Positions 12,128 to 24,419 of a DNA stretch of 64,000 nt are shown here, piece by piece (positions within the stretch are counted from its first letter, which is position 1; each line of letters begins with the position of its first letter). Position numbers and translations under genes: made by a program. Origin of the DNA: Fistularia commersonii (lineage: Eukaryota > Chordata > Actinopteri > Syngnathiformes > Fistulariidae); contig JBBMNZ010000002.1 in assembly GCA_037954325.1 (NCBI GenBank), positions 16,742,179-16,806,178 of the forward strand, written 5' to 3'. The notes beneath the pieces are model-generated. The model saw nothing but the letters and a program-made list of their open reading frames with translations. It did not search any database and had not been told where the DNA came from.

Positions 12128-13668
12128 GCATTCAGACACACTCACACACATCAGTTTCGTGTGTTTAGGCGGCACTGGTGGAAAACATAAATTGGAGACA
12201 GAGTGTTCCCCGTCTGCAGCCTGGAAGAGGGTTTGGGCCTGGAAAGCTGGCTTTCCTTTCAGGAAGTGTTGTTCCTCGCCACTCTCCATAAACACTGGAA
12301 AAGAGACCCAAAGAAAATGTCTCTGACTCACTATTTCCACTGTAAACACAGAGACATACACACACCATACTGCGCCCTCTTGCTTGTCCTCTCATTTACG
12401 CATTTAATCGCACCTGGACCCATATTCTTCACCATGACAATAACATTGAATTCAAATTTGATGTCTTCTGCTTTTTTCTTTGTCAGAGGGATGCTTATTT
12501 TCTTAAAGGTCCATTGAGAATAGCCGACTGTTCCATTCATAAATCTGTCTCCTGGCCAGTTAGATCATGAGTTCAACTGTGTAACACATGGAATGTAAGT
12601 TTCAAGGCTTAAACAGCGTAAACATTGTCTATGAACATGAGCAAATAAGAAGAGTCCAATGGATGATGGGATTTGGTTTGGTGAATTCCCACATTAAATT
12701 ATAACGGCAGAAGCACTTGCAATAGTTTATCTTGTGTTTTCTTCAGTGTAAAGTTAAGATTGGGTTGAAATGATCAGTTCAAGGTTTTGTTCCAACTCGA
12801 ATCAGTTTAAGTCATTTGGCCTTGTTTTCTTCTGTCCTATCTAAGCTGTTTATTTTGATACAGTTTTCACTTGAAATGAATCAACAAATAACAGATTTTT
12901 ACAGGGAAACCCTGGATGCTATCATGCCCGCTTACTGCCGCTTAAATAGCCCTCAGAGCAGTATATTTCGGTTTATAGTTGCCCCCCTTGTGGGGCACAA
13001 ATTAATAGGTCCACATAAGGAAAAAAAAAAAGTTCTTCGCCATTTAAAAAAAATCCTGTCTGGTTTCCAAAAATCTCAAAAAAGAATCTTGGAACTCCCA
13101 CAGTGTAGCATTTCAACAGCTTGAATTTGAGTAAAGAATTCAACACGTTGTTCTAAACTCACACTAGGCTTCCTGTATCAACAGACAAGTCAGCTACTGT
13201 TACTTTAATGCAGCTTTTTTTTTCTCCTTTCCTCAGCAGAATCCAATCACTACCTGTCATGAGTTTCTTTGTTCTGAGATGACAGTGAAGATGTAAATAA
13301 ATAGCTGCAAATGCAGTGCTTTGTTGCAGCACCAGCCAGGTCACCGGTAAAAACACTGAGCTCACTTTGCCATCCGGCTGCATTATAGTGCACCCTCAAC
13401 CTGTGAGTGTAATAAGGCAGAGCGAAGGTGTGTCAGAATGACAGGGAGAGCCAGGGAGAGGTTAGAAACCCCCCTCCTTTTTTATTACATTTCCTCTGCA
13501 GTGAAAGAGGAGGCAAGATGGACACTCCATATCTCCCCACTGCACCAGAAAACTCATCTAAATGGAAAACACATTGTCTTCATTATTTTGCGAGAGCTGA
13601 AAGAACATGGTTGTCATGGTAACAGCCATCTGAGCACAAGCGGGCGGCCAAGGGGCTGGTTTTAGGGC

Positions 13669-13669
<1 letters not shown>

Positions 13670-13699
<30 letters not shown>
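13670..13699. repeat. (GA)n microsatellite
   Basis: About 30 bp of GA repeat with one AAAG interruption. Confidence 0.9.
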
Positions 13700-13984
13700 G
13701 ACAATAGATGTAAAGAAGAGGGAAAGGAAATTGTGGGGTGAAATAAGGAAGTGGTGAGATGGAGGTTGATGGAATAAAAAAAGAATTAAGAAAAAAAAAA
13801 AGCGCATAAAGGGTTAGCCAGTGGAAGTACAGGAGTGGCTTTTCCAGTGGATCCACCCATTCCAACTGGCCAGTTAGTCTCTCTGAGAAAGCATTCCTCA
13901 CGTCCTTATTTCAACAACAAGATGGCAAATTTTACATCTTAGGAAATCTCATCCAGCTGTTCCTAACTGCAACGCCGCTAGCGC

Positions 13985-13986
<2 letters not shown>

Positions 13987-14021
<35 letters not shown>

Positions 14022-14040
14022 GCGTGTGAGTGTGTGTGTG
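13987..14040. repeat. (GT)n microsatellite, imperfect
   Basis: About 54 bp of GT repeat with CG and GA interruptions. Confidence 0.9.
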
Positions 14041-14049
14041 AACAGGTAT

Positions 14050-14570
14050 CTTGGCCTGGTTGAGGTCACATTGTAAGATCTGGCACTTCAGTAAACATGT
14101 TGAAGGAGCGGGTTCCCTCTACTCCCTCAAGCCACCTCTGCCCAGCCAGCATCCCAGCCATGATGGACAACTTGCCTGCTGCCGTCTTTATTAGCCTCTT
14201 CCTCAGAACAGCCCCCTGGCAGTGGCAAACCCCAATTCCCCTCATCAAATATTTACCCCCTCCTGAATCTACAAGGCCACATCAAATAAAACCAAGTGCC
14301 AATGTGATATCTAATCCAGTTCAATCCCTCCTCTTGTCAACTTCATTCTCTTTCCCCTCTGATGCCGGGTGGATTTCCATGATGCTCCTGTCAGTTTAGC
14401 ATCAAGTCAGGGATTAAGGCTGTTGCTGGAGAGAAAGGGACCTAGATGATTGTTTATTAACAAGTTGTTTCCCGCTTCTCTGTTATATCGCCGGTGGCAT
14501 TTGTGTGACTGAGGCCCATCACAACATCATTTTGACAGCCGTTGGGTGATTAAAGAAATTAAAGTCATTG
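14050..14570. promoter_or_regulatory. Candidate conserved non-coding element
   Basis: About 500 bp of balanced, high-complexity sequence without repeats lies between two microsatellite-rich stretches. It has no plausible reading frame. The texture resembles deeply conserved intronic enhancers, but this is inference without an alignment. Confidence 0.3.
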
Positions 14571-15489
14571 CTTAAGTCTTTTCTGTGTAAATAGACGCAA
14601 CCCTCCCCCTTGAGAATTTGGCTCGGTTTCCAATGGGATCTGACATCGAACTTTGTTCAACTTGAAGAGAGCTGTGTCATTACCATTATAGTTTAAAGTT
14701 TGAGAATTGGATGGAATTAGAATAGCAAAACACATGCTGTCAGTTTGCGCTTGATTTGTCACACATGTGCCAGTTTTAGAAGTCTCAGTTTTTGGAGAAG
14801 CTTGCTGCGTTTCTTGTCCTGGGGTCAGTCGTATGTTCTTTTCTTTTCTTATATTTTCCCCTTCCTTAAAAGAACATCTAGATTTATTTAAGATAAAATC
14901 AGCTCCAAAGCTGTGGGGAAATTATGTATTTCTTCTCTCATCAGTTCACTCCAGATGTGCAATCACAGAGGGAGGCATGAGGGCTATGGCTTGTGATTGA
15001 CCAGCACTTTGGGAGACAGTGTGCACTCACTTGGTTGTTTGGCTGTGCAGGTTGGCCGGCTGGCCAGCTGCATGGCTGCTGGTAGGTCTTAGTGATTCAT
15101 GTCACACTGTAATTGGTTTACCTGCTCCCTGTGTGTCTGCTTTCTGAGAGGACCAAAACAAATTACCCTGGGATGACCTCTTGCCATCTCTCTATTGCTC
15201 TGCAACTATTTCCCCTATCTCTCCGCACGTCTCTCCTTGCCTTCTACCACATGTAATATGTTGTTGGAGTGTTTTTCTCTCTCCCTTTCTCCCTGTTTGC
15301 ACTCCCCCTCTACATACCTGCAATCTTGTAAGCAGGGCAGAGTTGAGTAACATTTTAGAGAGAACACCTACCACAAATTCACAAATCAAAGCATCTGTGG
15401 TCCGTGTTTAACAGTTGAAAAATAATTCATGTGAGTAAGTTGGATAGTCTTTTTCTTTTCTCCAATTCTGGAGGAAATGAATAAACACA

Positions 15490-15614
15490 CATGGATGTAG
15501 TGTAAGAGGATATGAAGTTAGTTGGTGTGAGAGAGGAGGATAAAGAGAATAGGGTTAGATGGAGAAGGTTGATTTGCTGTGGCGAACCCTGAAGGGAAAA
15601 GAAGAAGAAGTAGT
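15490..15614 (+). mobile_element. 5'-truncated LINE tail, same family as 1207-3365
   Basis: The sequence from about 15505 matches the 3' end of the LINE at 3226-3330 almost base for base, through GGTTAGATGGAGAAGGTTGA, the GTGGCGA-CCCTGA stop region and an AAGAAGAAG tail. Only the last 110 or so bases are present. That is typical of a LINE insertion whose reverse transcription stopped early. Confidence 0.85.
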
Positions 15615-17716
15615 TGAGTGTTTTGTGGCACTATAATGGTATCTGTGAGAGCAGGCTTTTGTGCTCATAGTACCAGACTGTACCTGAATGGGTTGTTCCT
15701 TTCGTGAATGAACCGGGTGCTCTGTTCTGCAGCATTAGTCTGGTGTTTCCAATCTCTACAACAAGCAGATGTTTTGTGTTCTTTGCCGCACATGACCTCA
15801 TTATGACACATAGTAGTGAACAAACAAGTACTGCGGAGTCTGAGCGAGTACATCGCTCCCCCCTTGTACCTGTGTAGAAAGGTCGGTCTGCATCTGAGAG
15901 TATTAAACTGTTACAGTAAAAGTCCTCTGTCAAAGGATTTCACTTGTGTGCAGAGCCTGAAAAATGTAATTAATTTCTGTTTTGTCTGCTTCAATGGTCA
16001 CACGGACTATTCTTCTACTAGAAGAGCTGCTGTGTGCACTCATGAAACATTTGCTTCAGTTTAGTGTCCTTCAACAAGTTCCTTATTCTCTATCAACTGT
16101 GGAGACTTTGGGAAACTTGAATAGATTGAGAGATTTTTATTTACTGGTATATAAACATTTGGTCTCTTTCTTAGGTGCACCCTACACAGGCTATGACCTT
16201 GACCACTTGCCGGTAAAAATATTCAGAGGAATGTGGTTTGAGCTTATCATAACAGCTGGACCGCAAGCTTAAACAAGTACAACAACCTGGTTAACCATGA
16301 CCTTCCCCAACACTTCTAATATATGTTTATAACTGCAGTATCTGTTGAAAAAAGTGTAAATAAAATAGCTTTCAAATTGTATTTCTCTATCTCCAAATGG
16401 AGTACAGGTATACAAGTAATACTGGAGTAAATACCAATGTATTCCTGGGAAATCTGAAATTTAATCCAAAATGCATCTCCTCAAATGTATTTTATTCATT
16501 AAGCAGTATCACCGAGACTGTATTGGCTGTTAATAGCTTTTGAAAAGCCTTGTTTAAGCTATTTTAAACATTTTGAGCGATTAACATATTTAGTTTTGTG
16601 TATAAAAATTAAGTCACATTAAATCATTTTTGCCAGAAACTTAAATTTCCGAAGTTGTCCAGTAATCAAGATTACCTCCAGTTGCCAGTAGAGGGATTTT
16701 AAGGTATGAATATGAGTATAATGGTTAATTTCTGACTGATTTCTGATTTTCTAAGAATCAAGCGCGTTCCACGGTAGAATTTCCACGTTCCACGGCAGAA
16801 TATTTTTTCATTGTCTGCTATTCTATATCATTTTTTTTTTTTTTACAATTTATCATTTCTGCAGGGTTCCCTGGTCTTGTCATCTAATAATGTGCTAAAC
16901 CCGCTTTCTTGTATTGTACTGGGTCATTTGGCACATTATTTCACTCTGATTTCATCATGATTTTTAACTAGAAATACTTAAGATTTCAGATGAAGGGAAT
17001 TTGCTCCATAAAAGATCAGTGGAATTAATGGTTGCTCGAGAGGATCTGCAGCAACGTAGGATGTTTTGTTACATGTGTGTTGCTAGGTTGTTGGTTTTTT
17101 TCTTTTTTCCCTTTTTTTTTTTTGGTCTTTTTTTGTAAAGATGGTGCTTTTGGTTTGTCAGACATGGCGAAAGCTGAGAGTCTGATACATTTTTGCTCCA
17201 CCTAATGATAACACCACCATTTCATGGCTTATTGAACAGAAAGAATCATACTCACTCTTTGAAAGTCTCACTCTGCCCATGTCTCTCTGTTTCTCTTTCC
17301 TGCACACAGTTCATCACTCTCCCCACATAAACTATCACGTGCACATTCATATGCTGCTGTACATCAATATGTTATACTCACCCTGTTGGATGTTGTTTAA
17401 TTGCATTTGGGTCAGCGGTTTGTTGGTGCTGAAACCGAAGGACATGGAATTTGTCAGTTTACCCGTTCAGCAGTCACAGGGGGCAGTGTGTGAGCTAACA
17501 GCTCCACTGGAGTCAGGCCCATAAGGTTAGTTTTACACAAGCCTGACAGACTGCACTGTCAATCTCTCCTCTCCTTTACTTTCCTCTTCTCTTCTCTTCT
17601 CCTAAAAATCCACTTCCCTGCTGTTGATACACTTCACAACGGTTATAATCCTCATGCGCTCAGACAGTTCTATGATGACCCGGTGGAGTCATAAAAGCGA
17701 CACACTTTTTGTGTTT

Positions 17717-17753
17717 CACACACACAGACACACACACACACACACACACACAC
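17717..17753. repeat. (CA)n microsatellite
   Basis: About 37 bp of CA repeat with one AG interruption. Confidence 0.9.
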
Positions 17754-18717
17754 CCCTTTTGCATCACCAGTGATAGAATCTTGTCTTTCACGACACTGGA
17801 AAATCACATGGAGCAGCCAGGACACACAATCGTCCCCAGCTGGTATTTATAGTCCTCAGCAACTGGAACATTCTATGGAATAAGGAGTTCATTCATTCAT
17901 CATGTGATGGTGAAGCTGTGTTCTGCTCATAGATGACCTGATTTTGAATCTCATGGTAAGACAGATGTTGGTCTCTCTAATGCACTCGAGACAATAAAAA
18001 CATCATGGGTTTATGATCCGGCGTGTGACCACACCCACTCATCCAAAAACACAAGAAAGAAAGAAGTTGTGTAAAGCACTGCTCTGAGAAAATGGGGTGA
18101 GAAGAAATGCTGTGAAATGACATTCCATGGCAGCCTGAAATTTGTATTTTTTGATTTTAAGGGTATTCTTGAAATGCATGATGATATATTAGCATGGAGC
18201 TATTTGTTTATATGCTCCTACCAGAGCACTTTCAGCTGTAGAGTGAGATCACCGAAGAGCACCACAGAAGGTCTTTCTTACCTGTGGCCACCGAACTATA
18301 TAACTCCTCCCCTTTCTGCACGAAGGAAACCTGACAGCAATAAAACCAATATGTTTTAAGTGAATGGATATAATGTTGGAGTCCTCCAGCAAAAGAATTT
18401 CCTTCAGGATTAATAAACAGGCAGCTTAATTTTAATGATACTTTTTTAAAATGGTTTTCTTTCCAGAATTTCAGGCTGTTTGCACTATAGTAACAACCTT
18501 GGTTGGCTTGAAATGTGCATGAGAGTATAAAAGCAAATTAACAGTTAAAAGCTGGAAAAGCAAAGCAGTCTGGACATTTTAAAGTTGTATGTCACAAGTT
18601 AGTGACGTCTTATCTCAGATTTGTGTCATCCACACCTGTTGGAAGAAAAACGCCAACATATTTAGCATCAGGTGGAGATAAAAATCTCAATGAATCCCTT
18701 TATGTTCCTATACTCAC

Positions 18718-18964
18718 CACCTTCTAATGTGTAGACTCCAATGGACATTCGTCTGGGTCTCCGCTCCCTCACACTTCGGTTATATTCTGTGTCTTCAGTT
18801 TTGATGTCTATAGGTACAGTCCTCAAGGATTCAGACGTGGCTCCAGCAGTGGCTCTCGTTCTCACAAGGTGAAGTGCTGTGGAGATGCATTTTTGTCTCT
18901 TTGGGAACCAGGTGCCATTACGAATGGCTGGCACTTGTATTTTTTTCGGAAAGCTCCACATCAT
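18718..18964 (-). other. Unassigned minus-strand open frame with a splice donor
   Basis: On the minus strand an open frame of 98 residues runs from an ATG at 18964. A consensus donor (GTGAGTA) lies at 18717-18711, directly after a TLEG-encoding stretch. Residues such as SLRTVPIDIKTEDTEYNRS and RRPRRMSIGVYTLEG have the mixed composition of real coding sequence, unlike most chance frames here. The upstream acceptor candidate (AG at 18929-18928) has an A-rich tract in front and is weak. It could be a captured gene fragment, an exon of an antisense gene or chance. I do not recognise the family. Confidence 0.2.
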
Positions 18965-19019
18965 CCCTTTACTTTCATTAATCTTTCAACAGTTTAATGA
19001 AGGTTCTGGTTAAGTAGAA

Positions 19020-19240
19020 TGAAGAATTTATTGCGCTCTGTCATTTTAGTTTGGTATGGTAACACTATTAATTGACTAATCATTTACATTTATCAAAATG
19101 TTTCTCTCGGCTGTCTGCTCCACTTTAGTGACACAATGATTAGGCAATTAACTGAGGAATTGAAGACAGAAGTTTAATCCGCAGCACATTTTGTTATCAA
19201 TCACTCAGTCACCTCATTGTTCTCAGATTGTATGAAGATT
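19020..19240. promoter_or_regulatory. Candidate conserved non-coding element
   Basis: About 220 bp with clustered homeodomain-type cores (ATTAATTGACTAATCATTT at 19067-19085, then GATTAGGCAATTAACTGAG at 19138-19156) in a non-repetitive setting. It has no coding potential. This is inferred from composition only. Confidence 0.3.
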
Positions 19241-20886
19241 ATACTACATCAGGATTTGTCTTATGCTTTTTTTGCATAAATGCCAATGACATGGCACTTT
19301 GGAAACAGACTAAATAAGCAATTGGAGGATGTAGTCTCAAGCTGGCAAAAGCAGCAGTGGCTATTTTTCCTCTTTCCTTTTGGCTGTTAAATGAGGGAAC
19401 TTTTTTATTATAACCATATTTACCAGGTAACACATGCTTTAAAAACAAAACATGAATTCCCCGCCCCCCCCCCATGTCATTTTTGGTACTCGCTTGTTCC
19501 CAGTCCCTCCCTAAATAAAACCCAAATGGCCAAGAGAGGGCACTAGTTTAGCACATCATGCCCTCTTTTAATCTCGTACATCAAGTGGTGAAATAATCGG
19601 CTGTTCCCTGAGGTATCTGGTGGTGCATACCCGCAATTCTCCATAACCAAAGCGCCATATTTATAGACCGCAACAGAACAGCTCACATATCTTCACATCA
19701 CAGCTGTTTGCATTGCAGTGTTGGGTGTCACATAGCTGCCCGGTGCTCCTGTGGATGTCACGTTAAAAAAGATAAACAAACGGCAACATTTAAAGCTGTT
19801 ATTTTTTTCACCCACCCCTGGGAGAAGTTATTTCACTTTTTTTTCCCCAAGAAGCTGGTGGCTATGATGCTGTCTAGAGGGTTGTGCATTATATAGGCCG
19901 GAGGGAGCGATATGACTAATAGTTGGTTTTTGCTGAGACGGAAGGGGGAAGAGATTAGAGGACAGGATTAGCGGAGGGGGGTCTGCAAAATGATGCAAAA
20001 ACAAAACAAATATAGTCTGCGACAGGCATACTGTATGATAGAGGTAGATCAGGAGGGTGAAATTGTAGATAGGGAAAAAGAAGACCAGGGCCAGAACAAA
20101 ATTAAAGCAATGAGGACTGTCTAGCTATTGGAGTTTTCCACTGGAGATAATATGAGAAAGAGTTGGTGGCATTTTACCGACACACTGAGTGCAGAGATTG
20201 TGGGAGAAAGAGAGAGAGAGAGACCAGGACAACTGAGTGGTGTTGATTGGCCTGTTTGAAAACACATGAACTGCAGAAGTGAGGGAGAGTAGCTCTGTGT
20301 GCCGGGAGAGAGTGTTGCCCTGTGCCGTGCCACGCTGCAGCCCAAACCACATTACAGCAAATGAATCCATTCCGCCTCCTGTTATGGCAGCTCTTGCACG
20401 GGGCCCCAGGAAGGAGGAGGAGGTAGGGGGAGGGAAAAAGAGAGGGAAGAAGACTGGCAGGAGGGTTGAGATATGAGGGACGGGCACAGAAAAAAAGAAA
20501 ATGATAGAAATGGAAATGGAAGGTGGTGAAGAAGAGTCACATGCTGGGTGGCTCTAATGATGTCTAAGGGCTATAGAAAAGGGGAGCAAAAAGCGCATAG
20601 TGTCTGTGAGGAAGAAAAAAAAGCTTTGGCCATATAACCAAAGACAAGTAGGAGGAGGAAAGACAATCCCCCACTGTGTCCAGAGAGCAGGAGCTGGATT
20701 GTAGTTATAATATTCAGCTGAATAATGAAGATGATCTCTGGCTAGACCTCATCTGCTCCAGAGATGCTGTTTACACTTTAAACCATACAAGAAATAAAAT
20801 ATGAGCATAAAATAGTAGAAAAAAAGTACTGGTTTCTGCGTAGAACTCTGGGAAGAATTATTTTCAAATTGAATCCAACCAATATA

Positions 20887-21823
20887 CACTATATTGCCAA
20901 AAGTATTCGCTCACCTGCCTTGACATGAATCCCTTGCCTCGCATATGAATTTAAGTGACATCCCATTCGTAATCCATCGGGTTCAATAGGAAGTCGGTCC
21001 ACCCCTTGCAGCTATAACAGCTTCAACTCTTCTGGGTTTCTGGGAATTTTTGACCATTCTTCCAGAAACGCATTTGTGAGGTCACACACAGATGTTGGAC
21101 GAGAAAGATGTTCTGTTGTGTTGAGGTTAGGACTCTGCAGGCCAGTCAAGTTCACCCACACCAGACTCTGTCATCCATGTCTTTATGGACCTTGCTTTGT
21201 GCACAGGGTGCACAGTCATGTTGGAGAAAGAAAGGGCCAGCTCCAAACTGTTTACACCTCTGCATCCCACACTTTGCATTGGTGATGTGTGGTGATGTTC
21301 GCACTGTTCTTGAGCTAATCTGAAGGCCACATGAAGTTTGGAGGTCTGTAGCGATTGACTCTTCAGAAAGTTGATGACCTCTTCCCGTTATGCACCTCCG
21401 CACCGCTCCGTCAACTCCGAGTCCAGTGACGGTGCTTTACACCACCGCGCCATTTCCGACGCTTTGCATTGCACTTGCACAATGCACCCCAGCATCCGCT
21501 GACCCCGCTCTGTCAGTTTACATGACCTACCATTTTGTGGCTGAGTTGCTTCCATGTTCTTATAATACAGCTGGCTGTTGAATGTGGAATATTTGGGAGC
21601 AAGGATATTTCACGACTGGATTTGTTGCCCAGGTGGCATCCTATCACAGTTCCAGGCTGGAATTCACTGAGCTCCTGAGAGCGACCTAGTCTGTCACAAA
21701 TGTTTGTAAAGACAGCCTGCATGCCTTGGTGCTTAATTTTACACTACTGTGGCCATGGAAGTGATTGGAACACCTGATTCCGATTATTTGAATGGGTGAG
21801 CTAATACTTTTGGCCATATAGTG
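20887..21823 (-). mobile_element. Tc1-like transposon remnant with both terminal inverted repeats
   Basis: The ends are 28-bp terminal inverted repeats that match at 26 of 28 positions. The left begins CACTATATTGCCAAAAGTAT at 20887, and the right ends at 21823. Both are flanked by the TA target duplication at 20885-20886 and 21824-21825. The body is 937 bp, shorter than the usual 1.2-1.6 kb of an autonomous Tc1 element. It carries transposase remnants on the minus strand. It is a decayed internal-deletion copy. Confidence 0.9.
21152..21722 (-). pseudogene. Decayed Tc1 transposase inside the 937-bp element
   Basis: The minus strand at 21722-21513 encodes the first helix-turn-helix (DRLGRSQELSEFQPGTVIG, then KSSREISLLPNIPHST). 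21330-21152 encodes a catalytic-region fragment (QHDCAP-VHKARSIKTWMTESG and ELDWPAES). The segments lie in different frames, and the part carrying the first catalytic Asp is lost. No functional product is possible. Confidence 0.8.
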
Positions 21824-22528
21824 TATATTGCATAACATTTTAAGAGAAGTATTCTGCATGAACAGAGGCATTTAATTATTGTTGGTCGACTTTCTGCATG
21901 AAAATGTGAGAGTGATTTAGTTTTTTAAATAAATCATTCAGTCACAATGACCTTGGTGTTGTATAATGTATTCCGTAAGAATATCATTATTGAAATATTT
22001 ATTTATCGTTCAAAATTAGAATAGGTTCATAATACAACTTGAAATTAGATGCATAGATATACCTCTTGTGCTTTCAAGATTAAAGGTATACTTGGAATGT
22101 AAATATTGAAATATAACAGAAGTTAGTGAATTATTCATGTAAACATTAATCTAAATCAACTATCTTTCAGTTGCTGTCACATTCTCCTGCATGCACAGCA
22201 GCAAGCGCTCACAAAACAACAGTTAGAGTTTATTCGAACAGCTTGTAAATACCCAAACGTTCTGTGCATATGAATATATCTGGGAATACTAGAACTTTTA
22301 TTGATCTAATTTCCCCCAGTTTTGTTTATGATAACCATTTACAAGTGATGACAAACGCTTAAAAACTGATTGAACGGCATCTCAGTGTTGCTCTTAAGAG
22401 CTGAAACAACATCTGAATTTTTATTTTGTTGACAATTTTGCTTGTATATAAACAAATTTTACAGATATCTGAAAATATACTGAATGAGTCTTTTTCTTTA
22501 ATACATCCATTGTCGTCCTTCTCACTGT

Positions 22529-22562
22529 TCTCATGATGTGGATTACAATCCACATCATGAGA
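22529..22562. repeat. Perfect inverted repeat, 16-bp arms with a 2-base spacer
   Basis: The left arm TCTCATGATGTGGATT (22529-22544) is followed by AC and then the exact reverse complement (22547-22562). All 16 pairs match. Such a near-palindrome can extrude as a cruciform in DNA or form a tight hairpin in the pre-mRNA. It is not part of a recognised transposon end. Confidence 0.95.
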
Positions 22563-24419
22563 TAATGGGATGAGACAAGGAGGTGTTTCAATCCAAACAC
22601 GCACTTCTTCAATCAGACCTGCCACACACAGTACACTGGAGTGTATCCCGAGCCCTTGTGTATACGAACAACCGATCACATTTGCAAAGCAGCGGTACTT
22701 GACAGAGGTGTTTGTCATATGTGTGAAATGAGAAATCACTCATGCCACTGAGTGATGATATATACGTGTGTGCGTGTGTGTGTGCACGCTTATGTTGATA
22801 ATGAAGAGGTCATTTCAACACTTTCATGGCTCCTTTCTACACTTTTCCCCTCTTGCCTCCTCCTTGTAATATTCCAGTGCTCTTCATTTTACAGTGCTTT
22901 TGTCTTTGAGTACATATTCCTGCTCCCCACAGCTTTGCCCGGGAAAAAGAAATGGGAGGAAATAACTGTGTTTTGGAGACAGATCTTCCTCATATCTCAG
23001 TAGAGGGTGGTGGTGATATGAAAGTGAATAGCGATGTGGATGTGTGACCTTATTTTCCAATTCTATTAAAAAGTGAATAACGTGTTAAAAAAATAAATCA
23101 GACACAGCATTTCTTACCTGCCTTATGAGTGTAGAATGATAATTTCTGATAATTTCCATTTCATTCCATTCCAAGTGCTTTCTTCCTAAGGGTTCATTTC
23201 TTCATAATGGCACATTCATACATATATGTATATATATAGATAGATTAAGGTATGAAATTTCCAAGGTGATTAGTTACCAATTTACATAGTGATTTACAGC
23301 AATTAAAAATCATGAGATTTTATTTGAGAAAAGGGACCACAAACATGAAATTGATACATCATACAAAGGTGACATTTGATTTATATACGCATTTTGCCCA
23401 GTTGTGTCAGTGTAGCTGTGTTATCTTGATTTGATTACATTCCTGCTCTTCATAGCAGCGTCCTTGGAGTAATATCTAAAGGGTGGTTGAACTCGGCATA
23501 GTGTAACTTAATGCAGATCCTTTGTTTTGTACTTTTTGGCGAACAGTACAGAGTGGAGCTGATTAAGATGTTTCAAAGACTGTAAAGATTAAACAGGCCT
23601 GTTCTCACTGTGAACATGCTTAAACAACAACAGCAGTAGCTCAGTTTATCGAAGACATGAGACAGTGTTCTGAAAAAAGGGTAGAAGTGAGGAAAAGATC
23701 GTGCTGTGTTTGAACTCTAAATTTACTTTCTTCAGCTCATGTGTGATGACAAGCTTTTGAGAAGTTCAGGCTTAAAGTGTCAACATTTTGCTGGTTGATC
23801 ATTGAACTTGTTCCACTTTCCATGATAATGTGGACTTTTTATTTTGATGCCCGACAAGGAAGGTGACAAAGTGGGTTACTTTAGATTCAACACTGTTTCC
23901 CCTGATCTGTGTAGTGTGGTCTTGGAAAGTCTTGCAATCTAGACTGTCAATCAAATTGATCAATTTCTTATCTCTTTTACATTACCAACAGCCGGGCAAG
24001 CCAGTATCACTTTTACCTCGTTCATTTTCTTTATTTTCTGTACAAGTCACGAAACCACCGCCTGTTTATATGAAAGGGTGGAGGATAAGGAAGGTATATG
24101 TCTGACCGAGTGAAAGCTCAAGAGAGAGGAGACTGGTTAAAAAGAGGCACCTCCTGACCCTGGAACCCCCCTTACACTCCTTACTCTTTGGTCTTAGCTG
24201 CGAGTGTGTTAGGACAGCGGGACAGGAGCAGTTAATCAATAGCCACAAGGTCAGGCGGGCCGGCTCTTTGGCCGGAGTTTGCCCTGAGTGGTTCCATTTG
24301 CCCTGGTTGTGAAGCAGTAGGAGAGGGAGACATCTACTGGGCTTTACGTGACACCACAGCACAAAAGGCTTGGGTCATAACTTATGGTCTCATTACCCGC
24401 GGTGTGGCTTTTTGCCTTG

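Larger units (their letters stand above)
3366..15489. other. Non-coding stretch, probably 5' intron of zmiz1
   Basis: I see no supported protein gene in this interval. The open frames here are short, lack homology I recognise and often read through simple repeats. It lies upstream of the first coding exon of zmiz1. That exon begins with a splice acceptor, so at least part of this DNA is probably intron of zmiz1. It holds microsatellites (listed separately), one possible non-coding exon (4489-4548) and several moderate-complexity AT/GC-balanced blocks that resemble conserved non-coding elements. Confidence 0.6.
15615..20886. other. Non-coding stretch, probably zmiz1 5' intron
   Basis: No gene is supported here. 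The interval holds a CA microsatellite at 17717, candidate regulatory blocks (notably 19020-19240) and one minus-strand open frame with a good splice donor at 18718 that I cannot assign. Confidence 0.6.

Noticed and set aside
22359..22739. 126-codon minus-strand frame
   Set aside because: Crosses the perfect hairpin. Composition is not coding-like and no start or splice context is convincing.
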